A DNA stretch of 64,000 nt. Source: Nemophila menziesii (Eukaryota > Streptophyta > Magnoliopsida > Boraginales > Hydrophyllaceae). Shown here in pieces: positions 11,184 through 23,811 of this stretch; position 1 is the first letter of the stretch, and each line of letters begins with the position of its first letter. The stretch is from NCBI GenBank assembly GCA_029959085.1, contig JARWIR010000002.1:61682154-61746153 (forward strand). Direction: 5' to 3'. Under the pieces are notes generated by a model. It was not told where the DNA came from, did no database searches, and worked only from the letters and a program-made list of their open reading frames with translations. Made by a program: the position numbers and the translations under genes.

Positions 11184-12105
11184 TAATAAGTGTTAAGGCT
11201 GCTCACTTATGTCTTTTTAACACATCCACTACAGAATTATGTAATTTATAATACTTATTCAAATATTATTCTGTTAAAATTTTATTTTATATGTAAAGAT
11301 GAGCCTGGGTTATTGGCCCATCCATCTAGCTCACCTGACTAGGTGAGTCATTGGGTCGACCATTATAATAATTTGGATTGTCTCGTATTGATCTATTGTA
11401 GATTTACCATGGGCTTGTCTCGACTCTTCAAAAATCATGGACAACCCAGACCGTCTCGACGTGTGAGCTCAAATGACCTCCTCTTAATAGATTTTATAGT
11501 ATGAAGTTAGATAGTAATTCCAATGAAGTAATGAAAATAACGTTCTCGTTAATATTATATTCAAAATATAAATAAAATACTAATTTGTGAATAAAAATAT
11601 GAAGAGCCATTAACTAATGGGTTCGAACTATTTCAATTTATAATTAATTTCGAGTTTGTATATAAACGAACGAGATTCGATTAACATTTTCTCGACCCGA
11701 GATCTGTTTTTGAACGACTTGATTGATCACTGCCTTACTTATGATACCGAACAAATTTAAATGAAAGCTTTAAAAAAGTCGAAATTTTAATAGCACGTGT
11801 CAAAATTGAGTTAAAACTTATTAGGGTGAATTCCCTATATGGTCTTGGAGACCATCTTATTTCCCCAATAGTAACATTCGAATCCTCTCTCCTCCAAAGA
11901 CACCTCTTAGATGCCCATTTTCATGAATACCCTTATAGTGTATATAAGACAAATAAATAGATTCTTCTCTCTCCTCGATTACCATTTTTCTCTTTCCTAC
12001 ATTACATTAATTTATAACCTCTTTTATCATTTTTTCTTTCTCCTTCTTCATTAAGTATCAATAATTTCCAGTTCCAACCACAACCACAGATGGTGTGGCC
12101 TAAGG
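11184..12105 (+). other. Spacer ending in a promoter-like segment cut by an LTR
   Basis: The first 600 bp show nothing. From about 11,880 to 12,105 there is a TATATAAG box at 11,941-11,948 followed by CT-rich sequence ('cttctctctcctcg', 'tttctctttcctac'), the usual composition of plant 5' leaders. This ends abruptly at 12,105 where the Athila-like LTR starts. It could be an interrupted host promoter or chance; no coding exon follows in the window. Confidence 0.3.
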
Positions 12106-13654
12106 TGTGATAAAATAAGGATATAAATAAGTGCAAATACACACCCTAAACTAACACTGCACTGCAAGTATTACAGGACGTATGCAAGTTTTAATGATAA
12201 GAAGATTCGTTCCTCAGGGACTGACGAAAGTTAGAGAGAACTTATGCAAATTATCAAGTGCAGATATAAAAGATAGAAAGATAATACGCAAGTAGAAAGA
12301 AGAGATAGACAAATATTTATTTGGTTTTTTAAATAAGAAAACTAAACTACTAAATTAAAAGACAATAAAATAAATAAAAGAAAAGAAAGAAGATAGTATG
12401 AAAGATATAACTTAGGTTTTACTAGTATGCACTAATCCTTCTAATTCTATCTATTAAATCTAGTTCATAAGGGAGAATATTAGCTCTTGGTATACTTAGT
12501 CAGGATTCTAAATTCCCCAAGCTTAGACCTTGAGAGCGACTAAGGGGGCTACGTCACAACCAAGAAGTGATTTCAAATAGGGTTATCAAACGCCACTAAG
12601 GCCCTAAGCAAATACTGCAATCTTGGTGATACGGTGATTAAAACAAACCCTAATGACTATCTAGTTAGAAGTATTTTTTGTCAGAACTGCTATCGACACT
12701 AGACGTTATGTGGTGGTTCAATAGTTAAACACCCAGTTACGGTGACCATCTAACTACTATTAAGGTAATCCTATACTCGTGCACTAGCAAGGAAAACAAT
12801 CAGTAAATCAAAACACATAATCAAATATAAGGTAAGTAGCTAATATCAGATTAAAACATATAATTCCCAAAGAAACTTAGATACAAGAATTAGAATTCAT
12901 AGATTATACATTATGCAAAACCTAAGCTAAGAGAATTAGTTCATACAAAGAAAAGAAGAAGAAAGAATTACAAAATAAGAGGTTGAAGGAGACATGATTG
13001 ATGCACAGCTCTCTCCAGACTTCTTCTCTTGTGTTGCAGCTTCCTCTTGGCCTTAGGGTCTGGCCAAGGATGATTTAAGAGTGTTAAGAGGCTGTATTTA
13101 TAGGTTATAGGAAGACCTAATTCGTTTTCTTGAAGGAGAATGAAAGTAATGGACTCCTAGTCCAACTCAAATTCGTAAGGAAATAAAGATAAACACTGCT
13201 GGACCGTTTTGAGCATATCTTCTTCGTTATTGGTCGGATTTTGCTCCATAAGATACCAAAAGAATCGCAACAGAATTATCTAGACCCTTTTGAAGGAAAT
13301 TACCAAATTCGGCCTATTTCTTAGGTAAAAACGCATATCTTTGGACGTGTATGCAGAATCCCAGATTTAGGCAGCTTTTCCTTTTCCATCTTTTTAGCCT
13401 TTGTTTCCTTATCTCCAATTTCCATGCAAATCTATTTCCATAAGTTGTTGTCTTTGACTTGGACTCTAATTAATCTCCATAATTATATTTAAAGCTTCAC
13501 ACTAAATAAACAATTAAACCCAATATGCTCTAAAAATAATAATTCTACAAATCAAGACTCAAAATAGGAAAGTGCACTAAATTAAGCTAAAATCAACCTA
13601 TAGACTAATAAATAAGCCTAAAATGATGTCTCATGAGTATATTTTATTATCACA
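12106..13654 (-). repeat. Athila-like LTR, 1,549 bp
   Basis: The edges are TGTGATAA at 12,106 and TTATCACA at 13,654, a perfect 8-bp inverted repeat with TG...CA ends. It shares internal blocks with the LTR at 2,845-4,528 ('ctaatgactatctagttag', 'acactagacgtt', 'atgatgtctc'). The sequence to its right (13,655-15,150) matches the interior flanking the LTR at 58,084, so this is the 3' LTR of a minus-strand element with its interior on the right. The 5 bp on its left, TAAGG at 12,101-12,105, would be one half of the target duplication. Confidence 0.7.
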
Positions 13655-15150
13655 AATGAGAAGACATCAAGACCCCCAACTCAAAGTTGTATCGTCCCGA
13701 TACAATAAAAGTAAAGAACAGTAGGGTAGTCAAGAAGAAGAAGTAGGAGGAGAATAAGAACAGAATATAATGAATGATCGTAGAGCAAAATATCTAAAAA
13801 GTCTCATGTAGTAATGTTTAAGAAATAATGCACAAATATGCTTAATATACATGTAATCAACAATCCATAAATTCAAGTCCAGATTAATATCGCAATGCCA
13901 GAAGGAGAGGATGATAACTTAGTTCAGATTAATGGCTATAGGTTGTTCATAGGTCCCAAATACAGCATCCAATGGTCCACTTACCTAGTACCTAATAATT
14001 CAATTGTTTCTCAATCTAGTAGTTAAAAATCCTAAGGTCTTGGTTATAACTTGGCTTAAGGACATGTGTGGTATGTTTGGATAATGAAAAGTGAGCTTTT
14101 GGCTCTCTCCTCACTAGCCATCAACGAATCGCCCTAGAGCTTGAGTTTTCACTCGAAGATGTTCTCACTCAACCCAATTTATTGATGCTCTTGATTTGCA
14201 TCCCCAATAATCCCAAATAAAACCTTTAGTGATGATTTACAAAATTCCACTTTGCCGGTCCGAATATATATTCTTTTCATATCAATTTATCTTTTATATA
14301 GCTATGACTCTCTTTTTGATGTTGAGATATCACACTATTTTTTTTTTCATATATATATTCCTTTTTTTATGCCCTTGTTGGCAATTTTAGCTCGTAGCTT
14401 CTTTTCCATTCACTATTACCCCGGCAAAGGGTTACAATAATAACAATTTCATCATCAATAAAATCACAAAGATAATTCCCAAATTCCCAAAGTTCCCTAA
14501 TTATGAAACCCATCACCCCAAACTCAAGCTCTAAAACGAGTTGTCTCAGGTTTTGCGATTCGAGTGCGGGTCATATAGATAAGTCCTACAAACTAAGGGT
14601 ATGGATTATAATGTGTTTCAATAAGGGCTTTAGAATGGCTCAGAGGGGCTAAGACGGATAAATAATATCAATAATCAAACAAAAGGGTGAGAAAGTATAA
14701 AAGGCTTCAAGTGTTTTAATCATGAAAGAACTGCCTTATTCATTTTTCTAACTACCGGATTTTGTTACTTTTTCACTATTAGTTCATAGACAAGCGGGTT
14801 TTCAACTAATTTTAAACCTCACGTTCTACACACCAAATAACTATTCCTAAGTTTCAACGTGACTTCATAGCATTGCTCATTAACTTTTCTATCTTTTATT
14901 TCCTGTTTTCATACATGCATCTAAACATATTTATGACATCTTTCAAAAACATACTACCTACTATCATTAACTTAGTAAAATCATGCTCAAATAGGTACAT
15001 TCAACATATTCTATGCCTAATTCAACCCAAAAAAATTTAAATTTTATGAAAAAACAAAAAGGAAGATGAGGACAACGAATCCCCACCCCCAACTCAAAAA
15101 TGAGCCGTGTCCCCACGACTCAAAAAAGACTCAAGAAAGAATAAAATTTA
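13655..15150 (-). mobile_element. 3' interior of an Athila-like element, non-coding
   Basis: The region starts with 'gacatcaagacccccaactc', a pyrimidine-rich strand whose complement gives the polypurine-like GAGTTGGGGGTC beside the LTR. It then shares a long series of blocks with 59,857-61,290: 'gtgagcttttggctctc', 'agagcttgagttt', 'ttgccggtccgaatat', 'ttagctcgtagcttcttttc', 'attaccccggcaaagggtt', 'tcgtgtccccacgactc'. The order and spacing are the same in both. It represents the long untranslated or env-like region before the 3' LTR. I find no open pol sequence. The homology ends near 15,150. Confidence 0.65.
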
Positions 15151-17700
15151 AAATTAGCATATACATATTGCACATAAAGAAATGGTAGGGAAGAAAGAAA
15201 ACATACTCTTCGAGGCTATTACCTCGCCTTGTTGATACTCAGATTAAATCTAATGTATCTTCTTCATCCAACTTCTTATTCGCTTTTTGTTCAGGACACG
15301 TGATCATAATAGGATATTGCATTATATAACGACATGTGAGAGATCGAAAATTCGTATCACCTCCTCATAGATCAACTGTGCCACATCTTCTTCTTCTCCT
15401 CACAAAATACAATTCACAAACAACCCAAGCGGTCTTAATTTGCAGATTTTCAAGGCGAAATTTATAATTTTTTTACTAACTAAATGTTTATAGTATCAAT
15501 TGATTGTATATCTTTCTAAAATCATTACAATTAAAAATTGTAGGACATTTGATTAATTGATGATGTGGTTTGATTATTAGATTGATTTGTGGTCATTTGA
15601 AATAATGGTTCTATATTTCTTATTTATGCCTCTAACCAGAGGTAGATTTATCCTTTCACATATATAAAACAGTAGCTATCAATAACTTTGCATGTGCATA
15701 ATTCACTATACATCTCTAAAATTAAACATGTCTTGCTTGAATTCTGGAGTAATTTATTATATTGAATTTAACTATATATCAGGTTAATCTACTCACTCTT
15801 ATTATATATTTTCATTTGTGATATTGAGATTAATTTCCATATTATTGCAATTTCCATGTTTATTTGCAACTATTACCCAATTCATCTAAAGATGGGAATA
15901 AAAGAAGTTCTTCTTTCCTTGAAAATTTAGCATTTAAAAACTATATTGGAAGTCATAGCACTCAAAATAGAGAAGGTTCTACCATGCTTATTATCCATCA
16001 AATAGATGAAATGAAAAAGGATTTTTGTAAAGTTTTAAGTGTTGGGCCATGAGGAACATTTAAATGCTGAATTTGGTATTTGTAAGATGGTCGTTTGAAG
16101 TTAGAGAACCACATGCTTCAAATAGTTTGTTAGACATTGGATTTGTTGAGTGTATCTTTAAGGTTAAAAGACTTAAGATATTATGAAGTCTTCAATATTC
16201 TTGATAAAAATTCAATTAATTATGATGGTTATTACTAACCTTTGGTCAGTAATGTTCGTGTTTAGGTGTTAAGGCAATATCAAGTGATCGAATACTTAGA
16301 AGAACCAGGATATACTGTTTCTGACTTAAAAACCCCAACAAAGACATCTGAACCATACATTTTCAAGTTAGAATATGTCCTACGGAACTCATTATTAGCT
16401 TTACAATTAAATAAGAATAGGATAAATGTTGAATAACACGAGCAAGCTATAAATGTACTTGATGAGCGCATGCAATTAAATTTTGATACGAGATTTATAG
16501 TTATCTTCAACTCGAATATATTAAAGCATCTTGCCACAATTCCAGTTTTGTCCTCGACATATAAGTCGCTAAGATATGATTCCGTGTATCTATTTCACTT
16601 GATGGAATATTTAAAAATGGATCTAAATCTTTTTAATGTTCTGTTATCCTTGATATAATATTCTATTGTGTGTATGGATTTGTCTTTGTTAATGAAACAT
16701 AGTCAAATAGGTACTTAAGAGATAATCAGTAAATAAAATATCAGATAATGTAGTTTATATTTAAACTAAGATAAACATGTACGATTCTTGTTAAAGATAA
16801 AGATTAAACTTATAAGATGTTGTAGAAGATAATCATTGGAGATAAATATTAAATAGTGTAGAATATATTTAAACTAAGAGTTAGATAGCTCTTCACTCAC
16901 GAAAATTAGTCATCAATTATTTGTATCTTTACCATTCTTAGTTTTATCAACAATGTTTTCTAATATTTTTGCCTTATAGCTCTGATTTTAAATAACGTGT
17001 ATAGGGAGTAAAAGAGATATTTTTTGAGCAATTTGTAACATTGACTATTCAAATCCCTATTGAAGAGTATAATATGTATAAATAAACATGATCAATTAAA
17101 ATGTAAAATAGCTATATTACATATGAATATCATTATATCATTTCAGAATCGTACTACTATATTGTTCTATGATGCGTTTATCCTCTCATACATGCAATTA
17201 AAATTTAAGGAGATCAAAACATCAAACAAAATAATCATTAAAAAATTCCAAAAAAGACCAAACTTACAATAAAATCAACCTATGTAGTGAGCTCATAGTC
17301 CTCATAACCCCAATAACCCTTTTAATATCAACATAACCCTTTTACATATCTTTTCAAATAAAAAACAACACACTGTTTTAAGGTAAGAAATTATGCCATA
17401 AAACCTTTTATTATGGTAATCATAATCACATTAGATTCTTTATAAGTACCATACGAATTATTAAGTAAATTAAAAGTTTTTTTTTATTAATTTGGCTAAA
17501 CTTGATAACTGTAATTAAGAATTGAATATATTTTCTTTCATGATGTTCTTAATGTATACAATTCTTTTAATTAAGAAACTAAAATTGGTAATTTAATGCA
17601 TTTAAATAATGTTAACATATTTTACTGTATTATGTCACATACACACATTATAGTAAACTATGTTTATAGGAAGAATGACAATCCTTATCATGCTAAGATA
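15151..17700. other. AT-rich spacer with one open exon-like stretch
   Basis: Most of this shows nothing. At about 16,267-16,438 (plus), after an acceptor-like 'gttcgtgtttag', 55 codons stay open (motifs LRQYQVIEYLEEPGYTVSDL and SEPYIFKLEYVLRN) and end in TAA. The composition is protein-like, but I recognise no family. An upstream run at 15,864-16,052 is also open. This may be a decayed host gene. Confidence 0.3.
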
Positions 17701-17705
17701 ACGAT

Positions 17706-18068
17706 TATATATTGAACAAATAAAAAATAAATTACACTTGTACAATTTTTTATATAATTCAGTTATCAACACATATACAAGCACTCTATATAAGTTTTCA
17801 AAATAAAACAAAAATATGCATAATATATTAATAATATTAAATAATGTATTTTACTTTCTTAATATTATATTAAACTTTTATTTATATATTGAACAAATAA
17901 AACATTAATTACTCTTGTACCATTTTTTTTATATAAGTCAATTAATCTACACATATACAAACACTCTGTATAAATTTTCAAAATAAAACAAAAATATGCA
18001 TGATATATTAATAATATTGAATAATGCATTTTGGGTTTCCTAATATTATATTAAACTTTTATATATAA
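17706..18068. repeat. Direct tandem duplication, unit about 177 bp, two copies
   Basis: 'attgaacaaa' occurs at 17,711 and at 17,888, and the sequence after each stays aligned: 'acttgtac' / 'tcttgtac', 'cacatatacaa', 'ttttcaaaataaaacaaaaa', 'tatattaataatatt', 'aatattatattaaactttta'. The offset is 177 bp. By eye the copies differ at roughly a tenth of positions, so the duplication is not recent. Confidence 0.8.
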
Positions 18069-19129
18069 TATATCTTTTATTTTGGTTTAAAATATTTCAG
18101 TACACTTTTTAACCCCTGTCACATCATGTTTTACATTTTCCAAGTTTAGTTCCAAATGTTTATGATTTTTAAATTAACTTCGACAAATTGGGTACCATTT
18201 GATTGTATTATAAAACAAATAGTATTATTTGAAAATAAATCATATATATAATAAATTAACATACTATTAATTAAACAAAAAATTATGTTTATAATAAATC
18301 AACACATTATTTATTTCATGTATCTTTCAATAATTGCACTTTATATATTAGTCCATATAAAATTTCATCAAAAATAAAATATAAAAATATAGAAATATAA
18401 TAGGTATTCCAAAAAAAAATCTATAAGTTATTTAATGTTTAATCGTTAAAAATAATACAAAAAAATAATAAAAAAAATAATATACAAAAATTAAAAAATT
18501 AAAAAATTAAAAAATTAAAATAATATTAAGAATATTTAAAAATATCCATGAACCCAAAAATGTTGCTTAGTGGTTGTTAGTGTAAATTTAACTTGTAAGT
18601 AATAAAATCATGATTGTATATCTTAGTTATTGGCTACATGCAAAACATAATAACTTGTCTAAGTTAACAAATAAAAAACAAATTAAGTAATTAATAATCA
18701 TTCAGTCTAAATATACTAGGATTTTCTTATGGGGCAAAATATAATTAAATTTCATGGAGAATAATTTTCTATAGTAAAATAATAACTTTTCTAACTGTTG
18801 TGAGAAAAATACATATAAATTCAAAAAATATTTCAGTTGCATCTACTAATAATTCATAAAATTGAAAGACACTATGATTTAATTATATATCCAATCATGA
18901 AATCAACTCGTACTTACAAAACATATGATAATAAGACCTATAGCATACTTAACCATTCCTGAATGTTTGTGTGATCTCTAGGCCTTCAAGTTTAAGTCAA
19001 ACCAAAGCACATTCAATATTTTCATTCAAATGCAAAAAAGACTAAAAGGAAGTGGACAAAAAGTATAACATTCAACTAACAAGCACAAATTAATGGTCAA
19101 ATATAGTACATTCAAATAAGGGAATTTGG
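18069..19129. other. AT-rich spacer with short simple repeats
   Basis: The stretch includes several copies of 'ttaaaaaa' in tandem near 18,490-18,520. No coding pattern is visible. Confidence 0.6.
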
Positions 19130-19545
19130 TAAAAACATATATATTGTAAATTAAAATTAAAATTATTAATGTTTTATAATCCATTCAAAAAAGGGGCATT
19201 TCGTAAAACATATATATTGTAAATTAAAATTAAAATATTAAATGTTTTCAATAAAAATTTATTAAATTATATAATTCACTTAATGAAATAGATATATATA
19301 AGCAATCACTTAATATAATCATATGAATATAAAAAGTAGGATTTTCAAAATAAAATCACATCTAAAAACTATTATGAAACCATAGTGTGTCTCATTTATA
19401 GCATTTTTTTAAGCTATTCAACAAGGATTTAGAACCATAACTATAGTAAGCACATCAAATTTAAAATAATTGAACATTATATAAAACCAGACTAACAAGG
19501 TTGAAAAATTGTTTGTATAAAAAAGGAGTATTTTGTCATTGGGAA
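19130..19545. repeat. Dispersed repeat, copy 1 (pairs with 22,740-23,060)
   Basis: Blocks 'ggattttcaaaataaaat', 'actattatgaaacc', 'caaggatttagaaccataac', 'cacatcaaat', 'attgaacattat' and 'aaaattgttt' appear in the same order here and at 22,740-23,060. The left part also contains a short local duplication of 'acatatatattgtaaatt' (about 19,135 and 19,209). No coding content. The pair brackets 3.6 kb that includes the RRM-like exon relic. Confidence 0.65.
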
Positions 19546-20916
19546 GAAAATAAACCACTTATTGAACCCGAAGTACCATATCTTAGGAATATTAATACAA
19601 GACCTGATATAACATTCTCAAAAAAAAAAATCAAATAATTTAATTCTTCACTAATACAAAGACATTTATATTTTGTCAAACATGTACTTTGTAATCTTTG
19701 AAGAACCATAATATAGGATTATTATACTCAAGAAACTCACAATAATGTTTAATTAGATATGCAAGTGCTGGGAGATCTCGTACTTGAGAATTATTTACAT
19801 ATGTCGTTATTCTGTCATTTTATGTAGAATCTCGAGAATGTGTTTGATTAAAGTATTTGGTTCAACATATTTATAATCAATGTTATCTATCAAGAAATAA
19901 AAATTCAACCATACTGTAAGATTATTTTGCATGTATTTATCAAATAAAGGAAAAATAAATTTAATATGATAAAATCAAGCATATTTCACCAAAGTTTTTC
20001 TTCATGCATGAGCTTTTAAAGAAAGGGAGGTTGACATGTATTAAATTTAATCAATTGATAACCTTGAAGACTTGTGCCATGAAAATGTTTGAAAGATTAA
20101 TATAATATTTTGGGATGCTTTGACTTAGATATTTATCTTAACTTGTACACATGAAGTGGAGATAGTACTTTTTACACTCTTTTTCCTTTGACTAAGTTTT
20201 ATCGTACCATCATGTTATTTTATGAGGCAATGTCAAGTCCATATTTAAAATAATAACCAAGGTAAAGTGTTATTATGATAATTAATATGTATAATATTTG
20301 TTCTTATTTTTAATTTGCGTGAATAAAGAATATGCACACTTACTCATGTAGACCCCCAAATAAGCCAGAACTAAGTTACTCAAATTCGAGAGAAATTCAA
20401 ACATTGTACCTCCCGAAACTGAATAAAAAAGTCTTGTTCAGTTAAGCTAACCAGTTAACCAATCTCGTTAGTGTATATTACAAATAATAGTGGACATGTT
20501 TGTAACTTCAATACATATTCTTTTGCAACACAATCTTTGTTCTTATATTATTGCATCGTTAACATGATAGTGTAAAGTTTTCATTCTCCTATATAAAGGT
20601 CACTTGATCAGTTACCAATGATACACTTTTTCAAGCTGAAAATCATCAATCTCCTTATGTTTATATACTTACTACCATTTTACGTTTTATGAGATAGAAA
20701 TTTATCCTCATTAATGCATTATGGGTTAAAATTACAAAAACAAAACAACACTAATTTTTATTGAAAATTGTTTGGAACACTAAATAAAAGGAAAATAATA
20801 GGAAATGATCGTCCAACACGTGACAAAAAACAAAAAAGAGCAAAAAAATTCAAAAAAATCACCAAACAACATTCCTAACATCCGCATGTTACTATATAAA
20901 TCACATGAACAAACCA
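19546..20916. other. AT-rich spacer, nothing identified
   Basis: No open stretch above 60 codons and no repeat structure noticed. A CG-containing patch near 20,340-20,480 has no readable frame. Confidence 0.6.
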
Positions 20917-21036
20917 GACTTTCTAAATTCTAACCTAATGCGCCTTCCATGAAATTCTTGACTGTTGATTTCATTCAAGGCCTCTGCGTTATCTCTAGTA
21001 TCATAATAATCTATGTACATAAGGTTCATATCTGGA
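20917..21036 (-). pseudogene. RRM-like exon relic, possibly Mei2-like
   Basis: Forty codons stay open on the minus strand, reading in part MNLMYIDYYDTRDNAEALNE and INSQEFHGRRIRLEF. The pattern 'hhhhhYDxRxAxxALxxhNxxEhxGRxIxLEF' is the C-terminal half of an RNA-recognition motif: the RNP1 strand, helix 2 and the last strand. The 'YD.RDA..AL..(I/L)N..E..G' form is typical of plant Mei2-like / TERMINAL EAR-like proteins. An acceptor-like AG lies just upstream. A Pro/Ser-rich open stretch on the same strand at about 21,290-21,410, after TTTATGCAG, may be another exon. The N-terminal half of the RRM is missing, so this is a fragment. Confidence 0.4.
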
Positions 21037-22739
21037 TGTCAACTAATACTTACATCGGGCCTAACCAAAGTAATCCATCAAAAAATACAAAATAAGCAAA
21101 ATCATTGAACTAAAAAAATCATATATATATCGAAAATAGTATTTATAATTTTGAGATTTGATGCAAAAGTAGGTATAGTAATTCCTTCACATGAAGATTA
21201 CTTAACATAAACATCAAAATTTTGTTCACGGCTAGCGAAGAAGACTATATGATCCAAACTAGAAATCATTATGGTGCTTTTTATTATGTACATCTATGAT
21301 ATTTCTAGAGAACGTAACAGTGAACTCAGCCCAAACAGCTTCAACGATTATGAGACCACGTACGGGTGGTGAATTTGAAGAAGGTGAAATGGGAGGGGAC
21401 ACCGATGTTTTCTGCATAAACTGATATAGTATATGTTTATTTTAAATATCTCTCAAAGCACTTTGTGTCTGTCTTTATCAGAACTTATAAGCAAGGTTCT
21501 CGTTTACTGAAATATCATAACCAACAATCTATTTTGTAATTAGAAAAATATACGTTAATGTAATGAAAAACAATAACAATAATAGAATTTCAATTAATCA
21601 AAGTATTCTTTAAACTTTTAAAAAACATAATCCTAAAATTTATGGTACTTATACATGGATTTCATGAACTATTAATCTTGAGATAATAAACATGCCACAC
21701 ATGATAAAGGACTACTTAAACAATTAACAAAGAAAATTAGTTAAATAATATATACTTTAAACAATCAATGAGATCACTCAACAAACAAAACTATAAAACT
21801 AGAATAAAAAACTTTTATATAATGACATAGAATTATAATAAACAATATATAAAAGACACATAATTAAAAAGTTTAGTTTTTGCAAACATCAATATCTCAT
21901 ATCATGTGTGTTTAATATATATGTTTCTCAACTAAAAAACTTTTATATGAATGTTTCAGGTTCATTTAAAACAACATAAAATCCAATTCATAATGTTACC
22001 GATATTGTAATTCAAAGTTCATACATCCATAAGTATCATAAGCTTTAACAATTAAAAGAAATGGAACACGTAATAATAATAGATAAACAAATCATTTAAT
22101 TCTATTCAATCCCATTTATGTTCGATACCATAAACTATGTGCGCAACAAGTCAATTTAATGTAAAACCTATCATTTAAGGTATTGGTTCAACATAAAATT
22201 TGATTGTTTAAATGTTAAGGAACTTACTATTAGTAGTGTGATTCAATTGTTTTTTCTCTTTTATTTGTTGGTGTATTGGTTTTTTTCCTGGCCATTGTAG
22301 TGTGTTTGGAAATCAACCTAAAAAATGATTATAGTGGAAATATTAGTAATCATATATGCATTTTCATACTAAATTAAACTAATTTATTGATAATCTCAAT
22401 TTGCATTGTAAATTCAACTAAGCCAACGAAAAAATTTAACTCATTCAATGATAAACGGAATAGTAAACCCCTAATTCCTCCATTTTTTTCTAACTAAACA
22501 TATATATGGATAAGAAAAGTATAAATACATATTTTAAAACATAAACATCACAGATTATTAAGAAATAATTAAAAAATACCATTCAACCAAAATGAACAAG
22601 AATTTGAATATGTAAAAATTCTCAATTGAACTTGTGAAAGCATTGTAATCGAAACTTACAACTAATTAGTTTATTTATTGGTAAGTAATTAGTAATCTTA
22701 TTTACAAAATTACACATACATAAATGGAAACAAAAGTTC
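21037..22739. other. AT-rich spacer with a candidate Pro/Ser-rich exon
   Basis: On the minus strand at about 21,290-21,410, a frame containing SVSPPISPSSNSPPVRGLII follows a good acceptor (ATCAGTTTATGCAG). It may belong with the RRM relic. The rest of the interval shows nothing. Confidence 0.3.
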
Positions 22740-23060
22740 AAAATCAATAAAATATATTGTAAATAACAAAAAATTATTCATTTTTTCAATAAAAATTAAT
22801 TGAATTATAAAACTCACATAATCAAATAGATCTATACATGCAATCACTTAATATAAAAAATAGGATTTTCAAAATAAAATGATATATGAAGACTATTATG
22901 AAACCCTAGTATGTCTCCTTTATAGCAATTTTTAAACCCATTAAACAAGGATTTAGAACCATAACCATAGTAACCACATCAAATCTGAAATCATTGAACA
23001 TTATTAAAAAACTAGACAAAACAGACTTACAAGGCTGGAAAATTGTTTGCTTAGAAAATT
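22740..23060. repeat. Dispersed repeat, copy 2 (pairs with 19,130-19,545)
   Basis: Same orientation and block order as copy 1, including 'aggattttcaaaataaaat' and 'caaggatttagaaccataac'. Differences are scattered substitutions and small indels. Copy 2 lacks the local duplication seen at the left of copy 1. Confidence 0.65.
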
Positions 23061-23454
23061 ACCTGAAAAATGAATTAAAAATTGAATATCATTGAACATT
23101 CTCTTTTTTTATTATCATTTTAGAAAAGAAGGATGAGATATCTGAGTATGAGAGAGATATGCAGAATATAAGATAGGTTTTGTGAGAGACTGTGATAAAC
23201 AATGAAAAGTGTAGGTCTTGAAACAAAGTAACGTGTCATCTTATGGGCTGAAAAATAGAAGGCTAAAAGAAACTCATGGGTTGGCGCAAACCATAAAAAT
23301 GGATATTAGGACCCTAACGGGCCATCGATTAGAAGGGTCAGTTTTACGGGTCAACTTTGTTAAATAATTGGAAAACGTTGTATTAAAAATAACAAAAAAA
23401 ATTATAGGCAAAATAAGTTAAAAATATAACTAAACTATAAGTATAACCATAAAT

Positions 23455-23459
23455 CGGAC
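23455..23459. repeat. Target-site duplication CGGAC, left copy
   Basis: CGGAC directly precedes the 5' LTR, and CGGAC follows the 3' LTR at 28,501-28,505. A 5-bp duplication is standard for Ty3/gypsy integration. Confidence 0.9.
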
Positions 23460-23786
23460 TGTAATGATCCAAGAGAAGGATCAACAACGTGTAAGTAAGA
23501 ATCCGAAGGAGTAAAAGAAAATCAAGGGGTCCTTCTTATTTACAGGACTATTGTTAGATACGTGGAAGCCCAATAGTTATCCAATGCATCTATTCAATGT
23601 TACAGTTATTCTAGAATCTATATATACGTCTGTATGAAGACAATAAAGACATCCAGAAAAGAAATATTGTCTTTAGTTTTTAGTTTATTGTTTAATTAGT
23701 CTTTTATATTCCTGTAATTCATCATTATCCTTGTACATATACATTATCCATCAATAAAATATGCTTGTTCATCAAAAATCATTACA
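23460..23786 (+). repeat. 5' LTR of the chromovirus
   Basis: It starts TGTAATG and ends CATTACA, a perfect 7-bp inverted repeat. A TATA-like 'ctatatata' near 23,617 and an AATAAA-type signal near 23,755 give a plausible U3-R-U5 layout. Compared with the 3' LTR it lacks an internal segment of about 33 bp near 23,586, has an extra 4 bp near 23,495, and has no TTTAGG array. Confidence 0.92.
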
Positions 23787-23790
23787 AGTT

Positions 23791-23808
23791 TGGTGCTTTC
23801 ATTGAGAG
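23791..23808 (+). other. Primer-binding site candidate
   Basis: TGGTGCTTTCATTGAGAG begins 4 bp after the 5' LTR and starts with TGG, as a site complementary to a tRNA 3' end must. I cannot say which tRNA it matches. Position is the main evidence. Confidence 0.6.
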
Positions 23809-23811
23809 TCT

